Source of the DNA: Acidimicrobiaceae bacterium
GTDB taxonomy: Bacteria; Actinomycetota; Acidimicrobiia; Acidimicrobiales; Bog-793
DNA: 5,845 bases
NCBI GenBank assembly: GCA_027306715.1
Contig: DAHUZG010000318.1
Location: forward strand, 1 to 5,845
Reading direction: 5' to 3'
Shown here: piece by piece, positions 1 through 5,845 of the stretch
Layout: every line of letters starts with the position of its first letter
Position numbering within the stretch: position 1 is the stretch's first letter
Translations under genes and position numbers: made by a program
Notes under the pieces: generated by a model
Database searches by the model: none
The model's input: the letters and a program-made list of their open reading frames with translations, nothing else
What the model was told of the DNA's origin: nothing

Positions 1-212
1 GCGAGGTGGTCCGCTACCTCGGATGGCCGAGCCAGGCGATCAGCTACAAGCTCGGCGAGCGGGCTTGGCTCGCCGGGCGCGAGCACGCCCGGAGGGCGGG
101 GGGGCCGGAGTTCGACCTGAAGCAGTGGCACGCCCGCGCCCTCGCGCTCGGTGCGCTCGGGATGCACGACCTCGAGCGCGAGCTCGCCGCGCTCGGCACC
201 CCGGCGAGCTGA
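1..212 (+). CDS. DUF885-family protein, C-terminal fragment
   Basis: This is the 3' end of a gene that enters from the left edge. The first full codon is at position 3 and the TGA stop is at 210-212, leaving 69 residues. The fragment contains EVVRYLGWPSQAISYKLGE, then an Arg/Ala-rich helix, then FDLKQWHARALALGALGMHDLERELAAL. From memory, this matches the typical end of DUF885 (PF05960) proteins, which read like 'E..RYi.wPgQAl.YkiG' followed by 'FdlR.FHd..L..GalPL..L...v'. The family is poorly characterised; members have been likened to zinc-metallopeptidase folds, but no catalytic motif lies in this fragment, so I assign no function. The track-style GTG at position 6 is an internal Val codon, not a start, because homology begins before it. 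The gene converges on recD with an 18-bp gap and shares its terminator hairpin. Confidence rests on the two C-terminal motifs only. Confidence 0.75.
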   Translation, partial: EVVRYLGWPSQAISYKLGERAWLAGREHARRAGGPEFDLKQWHARALALGALGMHDLERELAALGTPAS

Positions 213-235
213 GAGGCGCCGGCGGACCTCTCAGC
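208..235. terminator. Bidirectional terminator hairpin between convergent genes
   Basis: A perfect 9-bp inverted repeat is visible: gctgagagg (208-216) and cctctcagc (227-235), separated by a 10-nt GC-rich loop, cgccggcgga. It sits exactly where two convergent genes end. The stop of the DUF885 gene (210-212) lies in the left arm and the stop of recD (231-233, minus strand) lies in the right arm. The same hairpin forms in RNA from either strand. There is no T-rich run after either arm, so it is not a canonical U-tract terminator. Hairpins without a U-tract are common at gene ends in high-GC actinobacteria, so a terminator or mRNA 3'-end stabiliser is inferred, not shown. Confidence 0.6.
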
Positions 236-2546
236 CGGCGTCGCTCGTCGTCTCGGGTCGCCACAAGCGCCGCCCGAGCCCCGAGGCGCGTGCGATCGGC
301 CGCTCGACCGCGGCGCGCACGGCCTCCCCGCTGCCGACCACGATCACGGCGCGGCGGGCCCGCGTCACGGCTGTGTAGAGAAGCTCGCGGGTGAGGATCG
401 GCGAGGCGGCGTCGGGGAGCACGACGGCCACCTGGTCGAACTGCGAACCCTGCGCCTTGTGCACGGTCGTGGCGAAGCAGCGCTCGACGTCGGCGAGGCG
501 GTCGAGACCGTAGCGACGGTCCGGGCCCGCCGACTCGAAGACGGCGACGAGCCGGCCGCCCTCGCCGGCGACGACGACGCCGGCATCACCGTTGTAGAGC
601 CCGAGGTCGTAGTCGTTGGCGGTGACGAGCAACGGCAGCCCGGCGTACCAGCGCTTGCCGGCGGCCCACTGCTCCTCGGCGGCGAAGCCGGTCACCCCGC
701 CACGGATCCATCCCTCGAGGCGTTGCTGCCAGCCGGCGACGCCGTAGCGGCCGCGCCGGTTGGCACAGAGCAGGCGGAACCTGCCGAGCGCCCGCAGTGC
801 CAGCTCGCCGTCGCCGGCAGCCGCCGCAACGAGCAGGTCGTTGCCCATCCCGAGCGCCCAGGCACGCACGGGCGCGAGCAGCTCAGGCGTCGCCGTGGTC
901 GCATCGCAGCCGATCCAGCCGACCCCGCCATCGGCGGCGACCTCGTGCTCGATGCCGCCGGCGGCGGCGGAGAGCACGGCGAGGACGCCCTCGGTGTCGG
1001 CGCGCTGGATCGCCCGGGCGAGCTCGGCGATCGCCCCGCCGAAGCGGTGGATCCGCGTCAGCACGACGACAGAGTCGGCCACCGGCGGCGCGCCGGCGAT
1101 CGCCGCCCCACCAAGAGCCGCCGCAGCACCGGGAGCCGCCGCCGCACCGGGAGCCGAGGCGCCGGGCGGCGCGGCCATGCCCGCCTCGACGTCCTCACCG
1201 GTGAGCTCGCGCAGCCGCCCGGCCATCTCCGGGCCGAGCCGCAGCCTGCTCGCGGCAGGGCCGACGATGTCGCCGAGGACCGATCCGGCCTCGACCGAGG
1301 CGAGCTGCTCGTGGTCGCCGACAAGCACCACCCGTGCCTTTGGCTGGATGGCCTCGAGCAGGCGCGCCATCAACGAGAGCGACACCATCGAGGCCTCGTC
1401 GACGACGACGAGGTCGTGCGGCAGGCGATTGTCGGCATGGTGACGGAAGCGACTGTCGTGACGTGGCAGCCGGCCGAGCAGCCGGTGCACGGTCGAGCCG
1501 TGAAGCGAGGTCATCCACAAAGAGGTCGCCCGCTGAGAGGCGGCAGCGCCGATCCTGTCGGCCTCCTCGTGCACCGCCTGCTCGAGACGTGCGGCGGCCT
1601 TGCCCGTCGGAGCCACCAGCGCCACGAGCGGGGGCCGTCCGGCGACGGCGCAGCTCTGCTCGTGCGCCAGGGCGAGCAGCCGTGCCACGGTGGTCGTCTT
1701 CCCCGTGCCGGGGCCGCCGCTCACGACCGAGAAGCCGCGCAACAGCGCGCAGGCCACCGCCAGCCGCTGCAGGTCGAGCGGCGCCGTCCCGCCCCCGGCT
1801 CCGTCGCGGTCGGCGCGGAGGCCGGCAGCGCCGCTGCCCGCAGCGCTGACTCTGCCGCCGACGCTGCCGCCGAACTGCACAGCGAGGCCCGCACGTAGGA
1901 GGCCCTCGTCGACCGCTGGGCGGGTCCCGCAGCGGCGCTCGATGTCGGCAGCGACGAGGCACTCGTCGCGCCAGTAGCGGTCGAGGTAGAGCAGCCCGCC
2001 GTCGAGGCGGAGGGGCGGGATCGCCGATGCTGCCGGTCCGGCGCCTGAGGCGCCCGGGCTAGCGGCGGGGACGGGGACGGTGGCGACGAGCGGGCTCGCC
2101 TCGAGCTCGGCGAGCCACTCCCCGAGCTCGGGCCAGCCGAGGCGAGCATCCGCCGCCGCCCCGACCCCCGCTCCAGCTCCTTCGGCGGCCTCGGCGGCCT
2201 CGGCGGCCTCGGCGGCCTCGGCGGCGGCGAGCGGCTCGACGGTTGCCAGGTCGACACCGACCGAGCCGAGGCGCAGGGCACGCACGGCGAGGGCGGCCGC
2301 CAGCAGCACCGCTGGAGTGGCGAGGTCGACGCCCGTCCCGGCGAGGCGCCCGAGGACGCGGGCGACGTGCACGTCCGCAGCGTGGAGGACGCCGGCGGCG
2401 GCGAGCTCGCCGAGCAGGCCGGGCGCCGCCAGCGGGCGGGTCGGGTCGAACGCCTCCGCCGGCCCAAAGGCCCGACGACGCGGGGAAGCCTCCGCTTCCC
2501 CGACGTCTCGCCCCTCGGCGTCCACCGGCGGGACGGCGCCGGTCAC
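231..2546 (-). CDS. recD: RecBCD enzyme subunit RecD, 5'-3' helicase
   Basis: RecD (771 codons) is the SF1B 5'-3' DNA helicase of exonuclease V, which works with RecB and RecC on double-strand DNA ends. Motifs in order: RecD-type N-terminal domain at about residues 40-105 (AAGVLHAADVHVARVLG; LAVRALRLGSVGVDLA); motif I/Walker A GGPGTGKTTT at 277-286; Ia LVAPTGKAAARL at 310-321; STVHRLLG at 351-358; motif II VVVDEASMV at 380-388; motif III VLVGDHEQLASVEAG at 407-421; motif IV region TRIHRFGGAIAELARAI at 497-513; NDYDLGLYNGDAGVV at 644-658; motif V TTVHKAQGSQFD at 693-704; motif VI LLYTAVTRARRAVIVVGS at 722-739. All key ATPase residues are present. RecD2 is unlikely because there is no helix-hairpin-helix N-terminus and recB is adjacent. 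The start is a GTG overlapping the recB stop (GTGA) with no clear Shine-Dalgarno; a second in-frame GTG at 2523-2525 is possible. It is long compared with E. coli RecD (about 608) and mycobacterial RecD (about 575). The excess is an extended N-terminus and Ala/Gly/Pro inserts at about 107-175, 228-255 and 455-490. Confidence 0.95.
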   Translation of the reverse strand: MTGAVPPVDAEGRDVGEAEASPRRRAFGPAEAFDPTRPLAAPGLLGELAAAGVLHAADVHVARVLGRLAGTGVDLATPAVLLAAALAVRALRLGSVGVDLATVEPLAAAEAAEAAEAAEAAEGAGAGVGAAADARLGWPELGEWLAELEASPLVATVPVPAASPGASGAGPAASAIPPLRLDGGLLYLDRYWRDECLVAADIERRCGTRPAVDEGLLRAGLAVQFGGSVGGRVSAAGSGAAGLRADRDGAGGGTAPLDLQRLAVACALLRGFSVVSGGPGTGKTTTVARLLALAHEQSCAVAGRPPLVALVAPTGKAAARLEQAVHEEADRIGAAASQRATSLWMTSLHGSTVHRLLGRLPRHDSRFRHHADNRLPHDLVVVDEASMVSLSLMARLLEAIQPKARVVLVGDHEQLASVEAGSVLGDIVGPAASRLRLGPEMAGRLRELTGEDVEAGMAAPPGASAPGAAAAPGAAAALGGAAIAGAPPVADSVVVLTRIHRFGGAIAELARAIQRADTEGVLAVLSAAAGGIEHEVAADGGVGWIGCDATTATPELLAPVRAWALGMGNDLLVAAAAGDGELALRALGRFRLLCANRRGRYGVAGWQQRLEGWIRGGVTGFAAEEQWAAGKRWYAGLPLLVTANDYDLGLYNGDAGVVVAGEGGRLVAVFESAGPDRRYGLDRLADVERCFATTVHKAQGSQFDQVAVVLPDAASPILTRELLYTAVTRARRAVIVVGSGEAVRAAVERPIARASGLGRRLWRPETTSDAG
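1111..1164. repeat. Imperfect 18-bp tandem repeat in recD (Ala/Pro/Gly insert)
   Basis: Three adjacent 18-bp units can be aligned: ccaagagccgccgcagca (1111-1128), ccgggagccgccgccgca (1129-1146) and ccgggagccgaggcgccg (1147-1164). They encode RecD residues about 461-479 on the minus strand, an Ala-rich stretch with Pro-Gly steps, inside a longer low-complexity insert (about 455-490). This insert separates motif III from the 'TRIHRFGG' motif IV region and is probably a surface loop. The units are less alike than those at 2182, suggesting an older expansion. Confidence 0.7.
2182..2225. repeat. 9-bp tandem repeat in recD coding an Ala-Ala-Glu run
   Basis: The unit tcggcggcc (plus strand) occurs four times without change at 2182-2217 and is followed by a near-complete fifth copy, tcggcggc, to 2225. 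Read on the minus strand in the recD frame it gives five Ala-Ala-Glu triplets (RecD residues 108-122). The unit is a multiple of three, so copy-number change would keep the frame. The run lies just after the N-terminal RecD domain, before the linker to the helicase core, and would form a short acidic-striped helix or a flexible tether. Its near-perfect DNA identity suggests recent slippage expansion. Confidence 0.85.
2543..2546 (-). other. recB stop / recD start overlap (GTGA)
   Basis: On the minus strand the four bases GTGA hold both the recD GTG start (2546-2544) and the recB TGA stop (2545-2543). The preceding minus-strand bases (…GGGTCGATCGCCGGCCGGCCG) contain no AGGAGG-like ribosome binding site at usual spacing. 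Recoupling of ribosomes that finish recB is therefore the likely way recD is translated, which would link the two subunits' output. The junction also lies in short GC palindromes: gccggt/accggc arms at 2538-2543 and 2545-2550, and ccggccggccgg at 2546-2557. These may be chance in such GC-rich DNA. The overlap is directly seen; coupling is inference. Confidence 0.8.
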
Positions 2547-5500
2547 CGGCCGGCCGGCGATCGACCCGGAGCTCTTACCACCGGCCGCCCGACGTCGAGG
2601 GCCTCGCTCAGCGCCTCGACGAGCCCGTCGGGGAGCGCCCAGGCAAAGACGCCGTGAGGCTGGCCGTCGCGGTCGCGGGGAGCGTCTGCTCCGAGCATCC
2701 CGCGCAAGAACAGGTAGGCGATGCCGCGCAGCTGGCGGGCGGGGTCGTAGCCGGGCGACCGCCAGCGCAGGTAGCGGTGCAGAGCGACGACGTAGAGCAG
2801 CGCCTGCAGCGGATAGTGGGCGGCCATCATCGCCTCGGCGAGCGCCTCCGGCCGGTAGTGCCCGGCTCGCAGCTCGACTCCCGGACCGGCGAGGCGGTTG
2901 GTCTTGTAGTCAGCGACGAGGTAGCCGGCCGACCCCTCGCCGCCCGCCCCCGACGCCCCCGACCTCGCCCCCGGCACCGCCCCCGACCCGAAGCGGTGGC
3001 GAAGGACGAGGTCGATGCTGCCGGTGAGATAGCCGCGGAAGGCCCGCTGGAGGAGGGGGTCGCGAAGGCGCGTGGGATAGCCGGCGAGCGGGTCGTGAGG
3101 CTCGAGGTGCGCCTCGAGGACGTCGGCGACAAGGCTCAGCTCGAGCGTGCCGGACGGCTCGTCGCCGCCGGCGAGCGGCAGCTCGAAGTCGAGCTCGTCG
3201 AGCCGGTCCGACCTCGCGGTGCCGGCGAGGGTGGTGTCGCCGAAGAGCGGGCCGAGCGGCGTCCGCAGCGCCAGCGCCAAGCCGGCAGCAAGGAGCCGGC
3301 GATCGGAGGTGGTCAGCCGGTCGCGCCCGGGGGTGGACTCGATCCGCTCCCGCACCGCCTCCTCGAGCTCGGTGGCGGCAAAATCGAGCTCCTGCAGCAC
3401 CTGGTGGACGAAGGTGCCGATGTCCACCCCGCCCGGAAGGGCCGCCAGGGGGACCGCCCGCTCATCGCTGTCGCCCGCCGGCGCCGGCGGGGCAGGCGGA
3501 GAAGGTGGCGGCGCCGGGAGGTCCCACGAGCCCGGCCCGCCGGCGGCCTCGCCATCTTCGGCGACACCCTCTCGCTCGGAGGGCTCGTCGTCGAGCGCCT
3601 CGGCGACCGACGGGTCGGCCCCGGCGGGGTCGGCGGCGGCGGCGGGGTCGGCATGTGAGCCGGCCACGAGAGCCGAGTACGACGTCCGGCGCCAGCTGGC
3701 GTCGATCGCCCGGTCGAGCACCGCGACCTCGAGGGCGGCGGGGTCGGCGCCTCCTGCCTGCCCCGGTCGCGCCGCCACTGCGCCCAACGGCCGCCCTGCC
3801 CCCGGCGATGCCTGTCCGCCGGCCCCGACCGGCTCGACGGCGATGGCGCCGGGCAAGGCCGCGGCGGCGAGCCCCTCGAGAGCGGCAAGAGTGTCGGCGT
3901 CGCCCGGCAGCTTGGCCACCTTGGCAGCCACCGAGCCGTCCTCGCCGCGGCCGAACAGCAGCCGTCCGAGCGCAGATCCCCCGGCGTTGGTACCCGGCGC
4001 CCACCACAGCACCACCTGGTGGCGACCCCGCGTCGTGGCCACGTAGGCGAGGCGCAAAGCCTCCCCGCTCTGCTCGGCCTCGTGCTCGCGCCGGTGGGCG
4101 GCGCTGCGGCCGGAGTCGCGCCCGACGTCGAGCTTGCGCGCCGAGCCGTCGGCGGTGTCGTGGAAGACGAACGGCCGCTTCTCCCTCGACCCGCGCGAGG
4201 TCCAGAGGAACGGCAGGTACACGACGGGGAACTCGAGGCCCTTGGAGCGGTGGACGGTGATCACCTGGACGGCGTCGGCGTCGTGCTCGAGCCGGCGGGA
4301 GAGACCCTCGTCGGCGTCCTCGTCCGCGGCCGAGTCGATCCGGCGGGCGAGCCAGCCGGTGAGCGCCCGCTCGCCGAGGTGGTGCTCGATCGCCGCGGCA
4401 TGGAGCAGCTGGGCGACGTGGGCGAGGTCAGTCATCATCCGCTCGCCGTCGCCACGGGCGAGCAGGCGCGCCGGCACCTCGCGCTCGGCGAGCAGGGTGG
4501 AGAACAGCGCCGCGACACCCCGCTCGCGAAGCTCGGCGTCGTAGCGGTGCAGCGCGAAGGCGAGATCGGCCCACTCCTCGTCGGCGGCGAGCGCGACCCG
4601 CTCCGCCCGCCAGCCGACGAATTCGCCGAGCGCCACCCGGGCGAGGCGGCCCCGGTCTCCGGGGCGCTCGAGCGCGTCGAGAAGGCTCAGCCACGCCGTG
4701 GCGGCCTCGGTGCTGAAGACGCTGTCGGCGCCGAGCATCACAGCCGGCACCCCCGCCGCGCTGAGGGCGTCACGCACCTCGCGTGCCTCGAAGTTGGTCT
4801 GGACGAGAACAGCGACGTCACCGGGCCGGATCGGCCGCTGTCCCTCGCCAGGAGAGCGCGCGTCGCGCACCGAGGTGCCGGCGTCGAGGAGCGAGCCCAG
4901 GTCCTCGACAAGGTCGGCGATGATCGCCGTGCGCGCCGCAGGGACCGACACCTCGCGGCCGTAGCTGGTCGAGGGGAGCCGACGGCGCGAGAGGACGCGC
5001 AGGCGCAGCGGCGACGGCGACGGCGCGCCGCTCAGGCCCGTTTCCTCGTGACCAGGCGCCGGCGCCGCCGGACGGTAGGTGATGCGGGGGTCGCCGAGCT
5101 GGGTCCCGGCGAAGAGGGCGTCGAGGCAGGCGAGCAGGCCGCCGTCGCTCCGCCAGTTGACCGCCAGGCTCGCCCGGCGTGTCGCCTGCTCGGCAGCCGC
5201 CAGGTAGGTGAGCACGTCGGCGCCGCGGAAGGAGTAGATCGCCTGCTTCGGGTCGCCGATGAGCACGAGCGTGACACCCGCGTCGGCGAAGGCGCTGCGG
5301 AGGATCTCCCACTGCACCGGATCGGTGTCCTGGAACTCGTCGACGAGCACGACCCGGTAGCGGCCGGCGAGGCGGGCCCGGGCCGCCGCCCCGCGGCGGG
5401 GATCGGCGAGAGCCTCGGCGAGACGGGTCTGCAGGTCGTCGTAGGTGATGAGCCGCAGCTCACGCTGGCGGCGGTCGAGCTCGGCGCGCACGAGGAGCGC

Positions 5501-5845
5501 GAAGCGCCGCCGCTCGTCGTCGGGCTCGGCGGCCCCGAGCCCGCGCGGCTCGACCGGCAGGCCGCGGTTGGCCACCGCCAAGGTGGCGATCTCGCCGGCC
5601 TCGGCGCGGCGGAACGGCGGCTCGTACCCCCCGGGGCCGCCGCCCTCCTCCGCCCCGTCGCCGCCGCCGGCGGCGCCCTCAGCAGCTGCGAAGCTGCGCA
5701 CATAGAGGTCGTCGGCGACCTCGCCGACGAGGTCGCCGAGGTCCTCGGCAAAGCCGACGTCGTAGAGCGGCTCGCCGGCGACGCCAAGGCCGGCGAGCAT
5801 CTGCTGGCAGAAGCCGTGCGTCGTCGTGATCGTCGCTCCGTCGAA
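2543..5845 (-). CDS. recB: RecBCD enzyme subunit RecB, partial (N-terminus off window)
   Basis: RecB is the 3'-5' SF1A helicase and sole nuclease of exonuclease V. In total 1100 residues are visible (numbered from the first in-window residue). The frame is open to the right edge and begins FDGATITTTHGFCQQ, the conserved RecB/UvrD 'TIHGFC' element, so the ATG at 5798-5800 is internal and roughly 100-150 residues with Walker A are missing. Helicase motifs: LITYDDLQTRLAEAL (132-146); motif II VLVDEFQDTDPVQ (166-178); motif III LIGDPKQAIYSFRGAD (195-210); motif IV VNWRSDG (229-235); motif V VITVHRSKGLEFPVVYLP (528-545); motif VI LRLAYVATTRGR (597-608). A Pro/Ala/Asp-rich linker spans about 733-797. 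The nuclease domain follows: H814 in GTFVHQVLQELDF, E884 in ELDFELPL, D945 in TGSIDLV, D979 and K981 in DYKTN, then YPLQALLYVVALHRYL (1011-1026). These align by eye with E. coli H956, E1020, D1067, D1080, K1082 and the Q/Y motif, so the nuclease should be active. The stop TGA (2543-2545) overlaps the recD start. Confidence 0.96.
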   Translation of the reverse strand, partial: FDGATITTTHGFCQQMLAGLGVAGEPLYDVGFAEDLGDLVGEVADDLYVRSFAAAEGAAGGGDGAEEGGGPGGYEPPFRRAEAGEIATLAVANRGLPVEPRGLGAAEPDDERRRFALLVRAELDRRQRELRLITYDDLQTRLAEALADPRRGAAARARLAGRYRVVLVDEFQDTDPVQWEILRSAFADAGVTLVLIGDPKQAIYSFRGADVLTYLAAAEQATRRASLAVNWRSDGGLLACLDALFAGTQLGDPRITYRPAAPAPGHEETGLSGAPSPSPLRLRVLSRRRLPSTSYGREVSVPAARTAIIADLVEDLGSLLDAGTSVRDARSPGEGQRPIRPGDVAVLVQTNFEAREVRDALSAAGVPAVMLGADSVFSTEAATAWLSLLDALERPGDRGRLARVALGEFVGWRAERVALAADEEWADLAFALHRYDAELRERGVAALFSTLLAEREVPARLLARGDGERMMTDLAHVAQLLHAAAIEHHLGERALTGWLARRIDSAADEDADEGLSRRLEHDADAVQVITVHRSKGLEFPVVYLPFLWTSRGSREKRPFVFHDTADGSARKLDVGRDSGRSAAHRREHEAEQSGEALRLAYVATTRGRHQVVLWWAPGTNAGGSALGRLLFGRGEDGSVAAKVAKLPGDADTLAALEGLAAAALPGAIAVEPVGAGGQASPGAGRPLGAVAARPGQAGGADPAALEVAVLDRAIDASWRRTSYSALVAGSHADPAAAADPAGADPSVAEALDDEPSEREGVAEDGEAAGGPGSWDLPAPPPSPPAPPAPAGDSDERAVPLAALPGGVDIGTFVHQVLQELDFAATELEEAVRERIESTPGRDRLTTSDRRLLAAGLALALRTPLGPLFGDTTLAGTARSDRLDELDFELPLAGGDEPSGTLELSLVADVLEAHLEPHDPLAGYPTRLRDPLLQRAFRGYLTGSIDLVLRHRFGSGAVPGARSGASGAGGEGSAGYLVADYKTNRLAGPGVELRAGHYRPEALAEAMMAAHYPLQALLYVVALHRYLRWRSPGYDPARQLRGIAYLFLRGMLGADAPRDRDGQPHGVFAWALPDGLVEALSEALDVGRPVVRAPGRSPAGR
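2946..2987. repeat. Short GCCCCCGAC repeats within the recB nuclease domain
   Basis: The 9-mer gcccccgac is exact at 2946-2954, 2955-2963 and 2979-2987, with a related gcccccggc at 2967-2975 between them. On the minus strand this encodes the Gly/Ser/Ala-rich residues about 953-967 of the visible RecB. The stretch forms an insert between catalytic D945 and the DYK motif at 979-981. It keeps the reading frame and probably codes for a disordered loop. Confidence 0.7.

Noticed and set aside
459..1898. A 479-codon open frame on the + strand opposite recD
   Set aside because: It is antisense to well-conserved RecD helicase motifs, its translation is Arg/Gly/Ala-rich with no recognisable domain, and long antisense open frames are expected in DNA this GC-rich.
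231..2546. RecD2 or a TraA/relaxase-type SF1B helicase instead of RecD
   Set aside because: There is no helix-hairpin-helix N-terminus and no relaxase motif, the N-terminal domain resembles RecD, and the gene overlaps recB.
2243..3658. A 471-codon open frame on the + strand spanning the recD 5' end and recB 3' end
   Set aside because: It lies opposite the RecD N-terminus and the conserved RecB nuclease motifs, and the product is low-complexity Arg/Gly/Ala with no family resemblance; it is a GC-bias shadow.
3480..3660. Pro/Ala/Asp-rich RecB segment (residues about 733-797) considered as a separate domain or inserted element
   Set aside because: RecB proteins have a flexible tether here between helicase and nuclease domains; length and composition fit that tether, and no repeat array or foreign base composition is apparent.
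5032..5787. A second minus-strand open frame (251 codons) overlapping recB in another frame
   Set aside because: The RecB frame carries motifs II-IV across this stretch; the alternative is Ser/Arg/Pro-rich with no motif and is a frame-shifted shadow.
1..5845. CRISPR array, tRNA or rRNA gene, insertion sequence, or phage attachment site
   Set aside because: No spaced direct repeats of suitable length, no cloverleaf or rRNA sequence, no transposase and no terminal inverted repeats were seen; the window is nearly all coding.

Overview
The window is a very GC-rich (roughly three quarters G+C by eye), tightly packed stretch of bacterial chromosome. It holds the C-terminal end of one + strand gene and, convergent with it on the - strand, the recB-recD part of a RecBCD exonuclease V operon. 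The protein sequences (for example RecB 'THGFCQ' followed by 'GLGVAGE', and RecD 'AGVLHAADVHVARVLG') look like actinobacterial RecB and RecD. A high-GC actinobacterium, perhaps of a non-model lineage such as Acidimicrobiia, is the best guess, but nothing in the window fixes the taxon.

Layout. Positions 1-212 (+) are the last 69 residues of a DUF885-family protein. A perfect 9-bp inverted repeat (208-235) lies between the two convergent genes. It contains both stop codons and is the likely shared terminator. Positions 231-2546 (-) are a complete recD of 771 codons, with all SF1B helicase motifs intact but much longer than enterobacterial or mycobacterial RecD because of Ala/Pro/Glu-rich low-complexity inserts. 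Positions 2543-5845 (-) are 1100 codons of recB. It runs off the right edge and lacks only its N-terminus, including the Walker A motif. It carries helicase motifs from 'THGFCQ' through motif VI and an intact C-terminal RecB-type nuclease domain. The recB stop and recD start overlap by four bases (GTGA). No interval over 300 bases lacks a gene; the only intergenic gap is 18 bp.

How the genes work together. RecB (3'-5' helicase plus nuclease) and RecD (5'-3' helicase) are two of the three subunits of the RecBCD helicase-nuclease, which processes double-strand breaks for RecA loading and degrades foreign linear DNA. In the usual actinobacterial order recC would lie upstream of recB, beyond the right edge; this is inference. 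The DUF885 gene is a separate convergent unit with no evident link.

I found no previously undescribed system. The unusual points are small: the stop-codon-embedding terminator, and repeat-driven low-complexity expansions inside both RecD and the RecB nuclease domain.
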